Positions 17,034-25,389 of a stretch of 48,904 bases of DNA are shown in pieces; within the stretch, counting starts at the first letter, position 1; each line of letters begins with the position of its first letter. The position numbers and the translations under genes were made by a program. The DNA is from JAGOEF01 sp964511665 (GTDB lineage: Bacteria; Bacteroidota; Bacteroidia; Bacteroidales; ML635J-15), in the NCBI GenBank assembly GCA_964511665.1, contig CAZEHA010000025.1, positions 1 through 48,904 on the forward strand, given 5' to 3'. The notes beneath the pieces were generated by a model. It did not search any database, was not told where the DNA came from, and saw only the letters and a program-made list of their open reading frames with translations.

Positions 17034-18157
17034 TGAAATACTTTGTTATTGCAGGAGAAGCCTCAGGCGACTTGCATGCCTCAAATCTTATGAAAGGCAT
17101 ACGTAAGGCCGACCAAAAGGCTGTGTTTACCGCATGGGGTGGCGATTTAATGCATAACCAAGGAGCCGAAGTGCTTAAGCATATCAGGGAATTGGCCTTT
17201 ATGGGATTTACCGAGGTACTCATGAATATTGGCACTATTTTCAGAAACCTGAGCTTGGCGAAACAACACATTTTGCAGCACAAACCCGATGCACTTATAC
17301 TGGTCGATTATCCCGGCTTCAATATGCGTATTGCCAAGTGGGCACACAGCATGGGAATCAGGGTGTTCTATTACATATCGCCTAATGTGTGGGCCTGGAA
17401 AACAAACAGAGTTCACCATTTTAAAAAATACTGCGAGAAGCTGTTCGTAATTTTACCTTTCGAAAAAGAATTTTACAATAAGTTTGGAATAGATGTGGTG
17501 TATCATGGGCACCCTCTGGTTGATGCGGTTGAAGCCCATAACCCGCCCGGGTTCAACGAGTTTTGCTCAACCCATAATTTGTCCGCTAAGCCTATTATTG
17601 CGTTGTTGGCAGGCAGCCGCAAACAGGAGATATCGAAGATGTTGCCGCATATGCTCAAATTGGTCGATGAATTCAGCGAATATCAGTTCGTAATTGCCGG
17701 GGCTCCTGCCATAGAGAGGCAGTATTACGAGAAGTATATTTCAGGTAGCCATGTAGCATTGATAATGAACAAAACTTACGATGTGTTATCTTGCGCCACT
17801 GCCGGAATCGTTGTGTCGGGAACAGCTACCCTCGAGGCTGCTTTGTTTAAAATGCCTCAGGTGGTTGGCTACCGTGCTGCTTTAATTTCGGCCATAATAG
17901 CCCGAATGTTAATGAAAGTGAAGTTTATTTCGTTGGTGAATCTTATTCTGCAACGCCAAGTGGTTACCGAACTCTTGCAGTTCCGCTTCAATAGTCAGAA
18001 CCTGACAATAGAATTACAAAATATTTTACCCGACACAACCCGGCGAAGCGTTTTGCAACAAGATTATGAATCACTTGCAAAAATACTTGGAGAGTCAGGT
18101 GCCAGCCAGCGGGTAGGCTTCGATATAGTAACACGACTTCAACATGAAATCGTATAG
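17033..18157 (+). CDS. lpxB: Lipid-A-disaccharide synthase LpxB
   Basis: 374 residues from ATG 17033, which overlaps the preceding stop; an upstream frame to 16958 would only add residues inside the previous gene. Family motifs are in order: YFVIAGEASGDLHA at the N-terminus, ILVDYPGFNMRIA, YYISPNVWAWK, VVYHGHPLVD, LLAGSRKQEI and SGTATLEAALF. LpxB (GT19) joins UDP-2,3-diacylglucosamine and lipid X into the lipid A disaccharide on the inner face of the cytoplasmic membrane. The next gene starts 14 bp before its stop. Length is typical. Confidence 0.96.
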   Translation: MKYFVIAGEASGDLHASNLMKGIRKADQKAVFTAWGGDLMHNQGAEVLKHIRELAFMGFTEVLMNIGTIFRNLSLAKQHILQHKPDALILVDYPGFNMRIAKWAHSMGIRVFYYISPNVWAWKTNRVHHFKKYCEKLFVILPFEKEFYNKFGIDVVYHGHPLVDAVEAHNPPGFNEFCSTHNLSAKPIIALLAGSRKQEISKMLPHMLKLVDEFSEYQFVIAGAPAIERQYYEKYISGSHVALIMNKTYDVLSCATAGIVVSGTATLEAALFKMPQVVGYRAALISAIIARMLMKVKFISLVNLILQRQVVTELLQFRFNSQNLTIELQNILPDTTRRSVLQQDYESLAKILGESGASQRVGFDIVTRLQHEIV

Positions 18158-19310
18158 TTTATTTGTTTTAATAATGCTGTGTTATGTTGCCGGTTTATCC
18201 CAAAACGTCAACGTGGCATTGTTTCATTCCGAAAAAGCATCGAAATATGTGTTAAATACACAAAAGCATGAATACGCTGTGTTTCGCAACGATTCGTTGA
18301 TTCAAGCTTTGCCAAAACTTACCGATATACATGTTGGAATGCTGGGCGATATGGTGGTATTGCAATCGGGCGATAGCCTGATGCAGTTTAAAGAATCGGT
18401 TTTTATAGCCCCACTACATGACGATACAGCATTCTTCGAAATTAAAACTGTACCGGCAAAAGGAAGTGTACGCCGATACAATGGCAAACTGCAGTTTAAA
18501 ACACAGGATGCTGTGTTGCTGGCCGTCAATAAGCTGCCACTTGAACAGTATGTTGCTGCTGTGGTTGAAGCCGAAGGCGGCTACAATAAACCTTTCGAAT
18601 TCTATAAAGCACAGGCAGTAATCACCAGAACCTACGCGCTCCGAAATTTCGGACGGCACGAATCTGAAGGTTTCGAATTGTGCGATGCTACCCACTGTCA
18701 GGTTTATAAATCGATGGCTACCAGCACCGATATAGTGAATGCAGTAAAGGCTACTGCAGGCCTGGTTCTGGTTAGCGACGAATATGAACTCATTATGGCC
18801 GCATACCACTCAAACAGTGGAGGGCAAACAATGAACTCGGAGGATGTGTGGGTGAGCGCATTGCCCTATTTAAAGTCGGTACCCGATAAGTATTATGTGT
18901 ATGGACGAAATGCAGTGTGGCAACAAAACATTAACCTAAGTCAGTGGCAATCGTTTCTGAAAGCGAAATCGGTTGACCCATCTTTTGATGTCGATTCAAC
19001 ACTTATTGTAAGCAACAAACGCATGGCACGTGTCGAAATCGCCGGAAAATCGATACCCCTAACTGAGGTGAGGCATTTCTTCAGGCTGCCGTCGGCATAT
19101 TTTAGTATGAGCCGCCACGACGATGTGATAACATTCTCGGGGCGCGGTTACGGGCATGGTGTGGGCCTGTCGCAGGAATCGGCAATGCGCATGGCCGAAG
19201 AAGGCCTTAGCTACCGCGAAATTCTAAGTTTCTTCTATAAAGGAGTACATCTGGTAAATATGCAAACCGTATCGGTTTTTAAACAATTTCAGAAACTGTC
19301 CGATAACTAA
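18144..19310 (+). CDS. Exported SpoIID/LytB-domain protein
   Basis: 388 residues with a signal peptide to about 20 (LSQ). The SpoIID/LytB domain occupies about 125-375. It has LPLEQYVAAVVEAEGG with the candidate catalytic Glu, YKAQAVITRTYAL, CDATHCQVYKS, AAYHSNSGGQT, and the C-terminal GRGYGHGVGLSQESAM and EEGLSYREILSFFY. SpoIID of spore formers is a lytic transglycosylase acting on denuded glycan strands, and LytB is an amidase enhancer. In a Gram-negative it would act on periplasmic peptidoglycan. Its ATG lies 14 bp inside lpxB, so it is the last gene of the surE operon. Only 17 bp separate its stop from that of the convergent SGNH-like gene. Confidence 0.9.
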   Translation: MKSYSLFVLIMLCYVAGLSQNVNVALFHSEKASKYVLNTQKHEYAVFRNDSLIQALPKLTDIHVGMLGDMVVLQSGDSLMQFKESVFIAPLHDDTAFFEIKTVPAKGSVRRYNGKLQFKTQDAVLLAVNKLPLEQYVAAVVEAEGGYNKPFEFYKAQAVITRTYALRNFGRHESEGFELCDATHCQVYKSMATSTDIVNAVKATAGLVLVSDEYELIMAAYHSNSGGQTMNSEDVWVSALPYLKSVPDKYYVYGRNAVWQQNINLSQWQSFLKAKSVDPSFDVDSTLIVSNKRMARVEIAGKSIPLTEVRHFFRLPSAYFSMSRHDDVITFSGRGYGHGVGLSQESAMRMAEEGLSYREILSFFYKGVHLVNMQTVSVFKQFQKLSDN

Positions 19311-19327
19311 TCCTTGCAGTGTGCGGT

Positions 19328-20608
19328 TCAATTCTTTTGACGACACATATATTTGGCATCGATAAGCAACATTTCTTCGAAGCTAATGCCCCGAGCCGAT
19401 GCTTTCTCTTGTACTTGTGCAGTCCATTTTGGGTCGCTTAGAATCAGTTGTTTAAAATACTCTATGCGTTCATCTAAATATTGTTCCGATAATTCGTTGT
19501 TAATCTTATCGAAAAAACCAAAACCAAAATAGTTTAAGCCACCATCGGTTTGTAATAGTATCACAACATCGCGCTGCAAAATGCTGTTTATGTAGTCGAT
19601 GTTATCGGTTGAACCGGCCGAAACATTAGTGCCATCGTTGTAAATACTGCTGTTGTAATAGTAAAAATCTAGTTTTTTGAAAAGCACCGACGGAATACCA
19701 CTGTAATACATGTTCCAATAATAGCTGTCGCCAATTACCAACACATCGGGTTTGGGTTTTTCAAGACCCTTATATGCAATAGTAGGATAGGCCATCGGAT
19801 AGGTTTTTATCGGGAACAATAAGTTGAGAGTGTGCCCTATGTCGTAATCGGTTCCGCGTTGCTCATCGCTCATTTCAATCGATTCAAGAACCATGTCGGG
19901 AATATCAGTTGCACGGATTTTTTCAATGGTTTTTACAATAGTGTCGGCCGATAAATACATGCCGTAGTAACTCCAATGTATCCCACATTTGGGATATAAG
20001 GGGAAACTAGCTGTGTCTTTCATCTCAACAAACCATTTGTTCAGGTCGATATGCAGTAAGCCGGCTTCGTTGCATTTGGCTGCTATCATTTCGTAGTTGG
20101 TTTGTGCAGCTATGTTATTTGAATAGCGATGAGGTATGTATTCCGGAAAAAAAGTGGCTTTTCCCGGAGCCAGCACAATCAGTAAATCGGTATTGTGTGC
20201 CTTTAGTAAATCTCGGGTGCGCACTGCCGAGCTAATCAAACTGTCGATAGCCTGCTCTCCCACAAAGTCGCTGCCTTCGTAAGCATGCAGGTAATTGTCT
20301 TCGTACAGGTAGCCCTGTTTCCCGATTACGATTTTTGCGGCATTGGTTTTCGAAAAAAGACTGAAGTCGATTTGGTTGTTAATTCTTACAAACCATGGCC
20401 TTAACCCGAAATTATGGTTGTAGTAATCACTAAGGCTATCTTGGCACGATCCGCTAAACCACTCGTTTATTCCCAATCGGGGTTTTAGCACCGGTTCAAA
20501 AGCCCCCTGCAGAGGTCTTTCCCTGAAAAAACCGAAACCTTCCTGAATCATCGGTACAAACATAAGTGCAATAAGAGCAGCAAATAGTATGTGAAGGCTT
20601 TTTTTCAT
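19328..20608 (-). CDS. AlgJ/DHHW-like SGNH-fold membrane-anchored protein
   Basis: 426 residues from ATG 20608; an upstream in-frame start at 20704 would overlap the divergent gene and add a non-signal N-terminus. A membrane anchor or signal (about 3-23, ILFAALIALMFVPMI) is followed by motifs shared with AlgJ/AlgX/DHHW proteins. These are GKQGYLYEDNY, LLIVLAPGKATFFPEY, CGIHWSYYGMYLSAD and VLVIGDSYYW. Relatives O-acetylate exported polysaccharides in the periplasm with a Ser-His-Asp triad. The Ser (GDS) and His (IHW) are visible, but the residue before IHW, usually Asp, is Gly. No MBOAT acyltransferase partner is in the window, so the donor and substrate are unknown. Confidence 0.8.
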   Translation of the reverse strand: MKKSLHILFAALIALMFVPMIQEGFGFFRERPLQGAFEPVLKPRLGINEWFSGSCQDSLSDYYNHNFGLRPWFVRINNQIDFSLFSKTNAAKIVIGKQGYLYEDNYLHAYEGSDFVGEQAIDSLISSAVRTRDLLKAHNTDLLIVLAPGKATFFPEYIPHRYSNNIAAQTNYEMIAAKCNEAGLLHIDLNKWFVEMKDTASFPLYPKCGIHWSYYGMYLSADTIVKTIEKIRATDIPDMVLESIEMSDEQRGTDYDIGHTLNLLFPIKTYPMAYPTIAYKGLEKPKPDVLVIGDSYYWNMYYSGIPSVLFKKLDFYYYNSSIYNDGTNVSAGSTDNIDYINSILQRDVVILLQTDGGLNYFGFGFFDKINNELSEQYLDERIEYFKQLILSDPKWTAQVQEKASARGISFEEMLLIDAKYMCRQKN

Positions 20609-20637
20609 CAGTGCAAAGAAACTAAGTTTTTTAATTT

Positions 20638-20669
20638 TTTGAACTATAGAATTTATTTTATTACATTTG
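20638..20669 (+). promoter_or_regulatory. Consensus promoter of the PorP/SprF operon
   Basis: TTTG (20638-20641) and TACATTTG (20662-20669) are both perfect matches to the Bacteroidota TTTG-N19-21-TAnnTTTG promoter, 20 bp apart. The ATG at 20691 follows 21 bp later. The alternative TTG start at 20667 lies inside the -7 box and is therefore rejected. Confidence 0.85.
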
Positions 20670-20690
20670 AGTTTGATTGTAAATGTTGCG

Positions 20691-21719
20691 ATGTTAAAGC
20701 TCACTAGGGGAATATGGCTGCTGTTGATTCTGATGTGCTTACTCAGGCCACATGTTATGTCGCAAGATATACACTTTTCTCAATTTTTGTGGAGCCCCTT
20801 GAATTTAAACCCTGCGCTCACCGGTTCTTTCAACGGCGATATGCGCTTGTGCCTGAATCATAAAAGTCAGTGGCAAAGCTTTGCCAATGCCTATTCCACA
20901 TTCTCGGGCTCTTTCGATGTTAATGCTCAATTGCCCTTTTACAAAAAATCAGATATTGGCGTAGGCTTGTTGCTGAATTCTGATAAGGCAGGAGATGCCA
21001 ACTTTAGTACCAATCAGGTGAAAGTTTTTCTTAACTATATGTTGCCACTTAATGCCGATACCAGCTTGTTTGTTTCGTTGGGAGGCAGTGTTGCATATAC
21101 GTATCATGGAATAGATATATCGCTGTTGCGCTTTGGTTCACAGTACACCGGAGGGCAGTTCGACCCAAGCATTCCTCACAACGAATTGCTTGCTTCTGAA
21201 AGCATACGCTATATCGATTATTCTGCAGGAACCAATCTGCGCTACATCAGCAACCAAAAAATGATGTATCACGCAGGCTTTTCGCTGCACCATATCAACG
21301 AACCGGTTAAGTCGTTTACGGGGAATTCGGGAATAGTGCTTCCTCGCAAATATGTGTATCATGCGGGCTTAGAATGGAATGCCAACGAAGATTTGTGGCT
21401 CGATCCGTTCTTTTTGTTCAAACATCAGGGGCCTTATATTGAAGCCACCATCGGGTCTATTATTCGTATAGAATATAACCCTTTGGGATTGAAGTATATT
21501 TTCGGAGGTCTCGCCATGCGAGCCCGCGATAGCGGTATCGTGATGATTGGCGCAAATTATCAGGATGTGAGAGTGTGTCTTAGTTACGATGTAAACCTTT
21601 CGAAACTTTCAAATATTAGTTTGGGAAGAGGAGGGGTAGAGTTATCGTTAATATATATATATCAGAAACCGCGTCCGTTCGAGCCGGCTTATTATCGCAA
21701 ATGTCCTGAGTTTATGTAA
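20691..21719 (+). CDS. PorP/SprF family type IX secretion outer-membrane protein
   Basis: 342 residues from ATG 20691. After the signal peptide (to about 24, VMSQ) the mature N-terminus reads DIHFSQFLWSPLNLNPALTG, the hallmark of the PorP/SprF family, followed by beta-barrel strands to the end. Proteins of this family sit in the outer membrane, where SprF is needed for export or attachment of particular T9SS cargo and PorP anchors the PorK/N machinery through PorE. Several paralogues per genome are normal. It overlaps the next gene by one base (TAATG), a TPR-PD40-OmpA protein, which is the standard partner. An (AT)n run in the codons for LIYIYQK near the 3' end could be a slippage site. Confidence 0.93.
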   Translation: MLKLTRGIWLLLILMCLLRPHVMSQDIHFSQFLWSPLNLNPALTGSFNGDMRLCLNHKSQWQSFANAYSTFSGSFDVNAQLPFYKKSDIGVGLLLNSDKAGDANFSTNQVKVFLNYMLPLNADTSLFVSLGGSVAYTYHGIDISLLRFGSQYTGGQFDPSIPHNELLASESIRYIDYSAGTNLRYISNQKMMYHAGFSLHHINEPVKSFTGNSGIVLPRKYVYHAGLEWNANEDLWLDPFFLFKHQGPYIEATIGSIIRIEYNPLGLKYIFGGLAMRARDSGIVMIGANYQDVRVCLSYDVNLSKLSNISLGRGGVELSLIYIYQKPRPFEPAYYRKCPEFM

Positions 21720-23695
21720 TGCACAAACAAATTCTCGCCATATTGTTACTATGGGTTGCTTCGGCAACCACTGCCTTTAGCCAAAGTTTGGTTAGTGTGC
21801 TTAAAACAGCCGATATTGCCTTCGAAAACCAGAATTACTACGGTGCAGCAAGGCTCTATCAAGATGCGCTGAAGTTCGATAACCGCATGTACGATGTGCA
21901 TTACAAAGCCGCCGAAGCTTTCAGGGCCGATAACGACTATATGAATGCTATTGCTCATTACAAGCTGGTGAGCGAAAAAGCAGCAAAAAAATTTCCACGA
22001 TCGGTGTTTTTTTTGGCCGCAATGTTAAAGTCGAACGAAGATTACTTCTCGGCGCAGTTCTATTTCGATAAATACTACAGGGCTCACCAGGCCGATTCAT
22101 TGAATTACTACACCCGCAAAGCCAGACAAGAAATTGTGTTTTGCGAAAAAGCCATTTCGCTGAAATACAACCATACAGGAATTGCAATATATCCGTTCGA
22201 TACATTGGTAAATTCACTGTATAGCGAGTTCGGAGCCACATTCATATCCGATTCTGTGCTCTTGTTTACTTCGGTGAAACCTACCGAAGAATCTGGCAAT
22301 GAAGAGTTTACTTCTGTTATTTACTCTAGTGTTTTCACTGACTTACAAACGGGAATCCCTCATGCTTTGGGTTCTGAAATAAATGCACCGGGCTATCATA
22401 ACGCCGGCCCTTTCTATTGTGCCGAGGCCCAAACTCTGTTTTTTACTCGTAAGGCTACAAACCCCGATGCAAAAGCGCAAATTATGAGTGCTTCTTACAT
22501 CAACGGTCAGTTCTTAAATGTTCATGCCCTCCCTTTTCCCGTGAACGATAGCACTTGCAACAATACACAACCCATGCTGGTACAATTTGGAAACGAAACA
22601 CTGCTGTTCTTTGCATCCGATCGCGAAGGAGGGCTTGGCGGATACGATATATGGTATTGCTCTTTAGATGAGAACTTAGGTCCGGGCGAACTGTATAACG
22701 CCGGTGTGCCAACGGAAGTAGATAATGTGTATGTTGCCTTTTTTGGACTTAAATCTATTGTGAATTCCCCCGGAAACGAGATATGTCCTTTCTTCAATCT
22801 GAAAGATTCAGTGTTGTATTTTAGTTCCGATTGGTTCGAAGGCCTGGGCGCTTTCGATATTTACGCTTCCAAAACCGACCTTGTAAAATGGGATGCTCCG
22901 CAAAACCTTGGATACCCAACCAATTCGGGGCAGAACGATTTGTACTACTCGTTGCACCATAAGCAGGGTCTCGCTTTTTTAACCAGCAACCGAAAAGAAG
23001 CCCGGGCACTAAAACACCAAAGTTGTTGCAACGATCTCTTCTTCCACGAAATAGATAAAGAAATTGATATAGAGCTTATTGTGGAGCAACAAGTCACCAC
23101 ACTTACTCTTGAAGCAACCGAACTTATTCCTATAACGCTTTATTTTGACAACGATTATCCCAATCCCAATAGCTGGGACACCTTAACCCAACACAACTAT
23201 GTAGATTTATACAACGACTATTTTCTGAAACGAAAAACATTTGCCGCCGAGTTTTCGAAAGGATACAGAGGCGAAGTGAAAACCCAACTCGAAGACAGTA
23301 TCGAAAACTTTTTCGACCATCAGGTAACCGGCGAATATCAGAAGCTGTTGAAATTTGCAGCTTTACTTAAAGAATTGGTAACCAAAGATCAGGTAATTGT
23401 GATTACCATCAAAGGATTTACCAGTCCGTTGAATACCACCGAATATAACGAGAATCTGGCTAAACGCCGTATCTCGAGCCTTGTTAACTTTTTCAGAACT
23501 TACGATAACGGATTTTTTGTTCCTTTCGAAGAGGAAGGAAAAATCCTGATTCAGCGCGTTGCCTTTGGCGAAACGCTGGCAAACACTGCTGTTAGCGACG
23601 ACCCAAACGACCGCCGTAACTCGGTGTTTAGTCCGCTGGCGTCTGTCGAACGAAAAATACGTATAATTGCCGTATCGGTTAACAAAGACGATTGA
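21719..23695 (+). CDS. TPR-PD40-OmpA family protein, partner of PorP/SprF
   Basis: 658 residues. A signal peptide (to about 22, AFSQ) is followed by TPR-like helices (about 28-150, with NYYGAARLYQDALKFD). A PD40 propeller (about 170-450) has typical LFFASDREGGLGGYDIWY and LYFSSDWFEGLGAFDIY blades. A C-terminal OmpA-type domain (about 500-655) follows. PorE, with similar architecture, tethers the T9SS outer-membrane ring to peptidoglycan. Here the OmpA core reads IKGFTSPLNTTEYNENLAKRR: the Asp of the usual GHTD is replaced (TSP), while the RR and the YN..L spacing are kept, so peptidoglycan binding may be altered. The gene is coupled to PorP/SprF by TAATG. Its TGA comes 17 bp before the next start. 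Confidence 0.9.
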   Translation: MHKQILAILLLWVASATTAFSQSLVSVLKTADIAFENQNYYGAARLYQDALKFDNRMYDVHYKAAEAFRADNDYMNAIAHYKLVSEKAAKKFPRSVFFLAAMLKSNEDYFSAQFYFDKYYRAHQADSLNYYTRKARQEIVFCEKAISLKYNHTGIAIYPFDTLVNSLYSEFGATFISDSVLLFTSVKPTEESGNEEFTSVIYSSVFTDLQTGIPHALGSEINAPGYHNAGPFYCAEAQTLFFTRKATNPDAKAQIMSASYINGQFLNVHALPFPVNDSTCNNTQPMLVQFGNETLLFFASDREGGLGGYDIWYCSLDENLGPGELYNAGVPTEVDNVYVAFFGLKSIVNSPGNEICPFFNLKDSVLYFSSDWFEGLGAFDIYASKTDLVKWDAPQNLGYPTNSGQNDLYYSLHHKQGLAFLTSNRKEARALKHQSCCNDLFFHEIDKEIDIELIVEQQVTTLTLEATELIPITLYFDNDYPNPNSWDTLTQHNYVDLYNDYFLKRKTFAAEFSKGYRGEVKTQLEDSIENFFDHQVTGEYQKLLKFAALLKELVTKDQVIVITIKGFTSPLNTTEYNENLAKRRISSLVNFFRTYDNGFFVPFEEEGKILIQRVAFGETLANTAVSDDPNDRRNSVFSPLASVERKIRIIAVSVNKDD

Positions 23696-23712
23696 TCTTA
23701 AATGATTACTGT

Positions 23713-24831
23713 ATGATGGAGTTTATTGGTAGGGTTTTACAACAGGCATTATTAATCACAGGCTTTGTGTTTACTATGATGATGCTCATTGAATATCTCA
23801 ATGTGTTGTCGCAGGGTAAGTGGATGGCCAAACTTAAAAAATCGCCTGTTGGCCAGGTGCTTACTGCTACCGTGTTGGGTATGATACCGGGCTGCCTCGG
23901 AACCTATACAGTGGTTTCGCTTTATACCCATAAACTCCTGAGTTTTGGGGCACTCACGGCTGCACTTATTGCCACAGCCGGCGACGAAGCTTTTATGATG
24001 ATTGCACTCATTCCGAAACAAGCAATTTATATTATTGTTGGTACCGCTGTGGTGGGTTTAATAACCGGTTTATTGATTGACCGCTTTTATAAGCGTTCGC
24101 ATACTATGCTGAAAGATGATTTTAAATTCGAGATTCATCACCACGACAAGCAGCATATTTCGCTGAAAAGTTTAAGCCTGAAAAATTTCAGCTTTTCGAA
24201 GCACCGATTGATTGCACTGGTTGTTTTTGGCTTCTTTATTGTGGCTCCTTTTGCCGGATGGGTAGAACACAACCACGAGGTATTAATGCCTGGCATACAA
24301 ATAGAAACCCACAATCATGATGCCGACTGCGACCATAATCATGATATGCATTCGCACAATCATCATCACATCGATTGGCTCGGTATTTCGCTGGCTTTTT
24401 GCGCAGCACTCGGGTTTTTAATTTCGCTGTTGAGTTCAGCACATTTTCTCGAAGATCATATATGGAAGCATCTAATTAAAAAGCACCTTTTTAAAGTTTT
24501 TTTATGGACGCTGCTGGCGTTGGTGTTAATTCAACTGATGCTGCAATATACCGATTTTAGCATGTGGATATCGGCAAATCTGTTTTTAGTACTATTGTTG
24601 GCAGTACTGGTGGGTGTGATACCTGAATCGGGACCGCATCTTGTGTTTTTGTCGATGTTTGTGAGTGGTAGCATACCACTGAGTATATTGTTGGCCAATA
24701 GCATTGTGCAGGATGGGCACGGCGCATTACCGCTGTTTGCCGAGTCGAAACGGAGTTTTTTTGTTACAAAGGCTATCAATATGGTGGTTGGTCTGCTTGT
24801 TGGCGGTTTGGGATTATTGTTCGGAGTTTAA
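23713..24831 (+). CDS. Putative 10TM heavy-metal/manganese exporter (ArsP_2-like)
   Basis: 372 residues from ATG 23713; a TTG at 23692 would overlap the previous gene. About ten membrane helices come in two sets of similar character: VGQVLTATVLGMIPGCLGTY and, in the second half, LLLAVLVGVIPESGPHLVFL. Between them is a soluble loop (about residues 185-220) very rich in His and Asp (HNHDADCDHNHDMHSHNHHH), a probable metal sensor or chelator. The pattern fits the family annotated as putative 10TM heavy-metal exporters or putative manganese transporters. The substrate cannot be read from sequence. It is third in the operon that begins with PorP/SprF, and ndk starts 15 bp after it. Confidence 0.82.
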   Translation: MMEFIGRVLQQALLITGFVFTMMMLIEYLNVLSQGKWMAKLKKSPVGQVLTATVLGMIPGCLGTYTVVSLYTHKLLSFGALTAALIATAGDEAFMMIALIPKQAIYIIVGTAVVGLITGLLIDRFYKRSHTMLKDDFKFEIHHHDKQHISLKSLSLKNFSFSKHRLIALVVFGFFIVAPFAGWVEHNHEVLMPGIQIETHNHDADCDHNHDMHSHNHHHIDWLGISLAFCAALGFLISLLSSAHFLEDHIWKHLIKKHLFKVFLWTLLALVLIQLMLQYTDFSMWISANLFLVLLLAVLVGVIPESGPHLVFLSMFVSGSIPLSILLANSIVQDGHGALPLFAESKRSFFVTKAINMVVGLLVGGLGLLFGV

Positions 24832-24846
24832 CTAATACTTAATACT

Positions 24847-25278
24847 ATGGAAAAAGGACACTATTCTTTTACAATGATTAAACCCAATGCGCTTCGCAAT
24901 GGTCATCTTACTTCAATATTAAAAATGATTACCGATGCCGGATTTCGGATTGTTGCTCTTAAAATTACTGTGATAACCAAGCAACAGGCCGAGAGATTTT
25001 ATCATGTACACCGAGAGCGACCCTTCTTCGACACGCTTGCCGAATTTATGTCGTCGGGACCAATAGGAGCTGCTATTATTAAGAAGGAGAATGCCGTTGA
25101 AGATTATCGCAAACTGATTGGCAATACCGACCCTGCTAAAGCCGACCCCGGCACTATCCGACATCAGTTTGGTGTTTCGATAACACAAAACGCAGTTCAC
25201 GGAAGCGATAGCATCGATAATGCTTACCACGAAAGTTGTTTCTTTTTCAACGAACTCGAAATATTTGAAACATTGTAG
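24847..25278 (+). CDS. ndk: Nucleoside diphosphate kinase
   Basis: 143 residues, normal for the family. The phosphate-binding N-terminus (FTMIKPNAL, Lys12) and the active-site loop NAVHGSDS with His118, the residue that carries the phosphate, are both present, as are RPFFDTLAEFMSSGP and GTIRHQFG. The enzyme transfers phosphate from ATP to other nucleoside diphosphates in the cytoplasm. It follows the metal exporter-like gene by 15 bp. Relative to well-known homologues it carries a short insert after GNTDPAKADPGTIR, as is common in Bacteroidota. Confidence 0.97.
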   Translation: MEKGHYSFTMIKPNALRNGHLTSILKMITDAGFRIVALKITVITKQQAERFYHVHRERPFFDTLAEFMSSGPIGAAIIKKENAVEDYRKLIGNTDPAKADPGTIRHQFGVSITQNAVHGSDSIDNAYHESCFFFNELEIFETL

Positions 25279-25389
25279 TTCTGCCAGGCTGCACTCGAAA
25301 TAGTTTACCCGTGTAACTGAGCTTGCAACAAAAAATGTTGTAACTTGCGCCATATCATTTTAACATTTCGAATCTGATTTTTTATTTAT

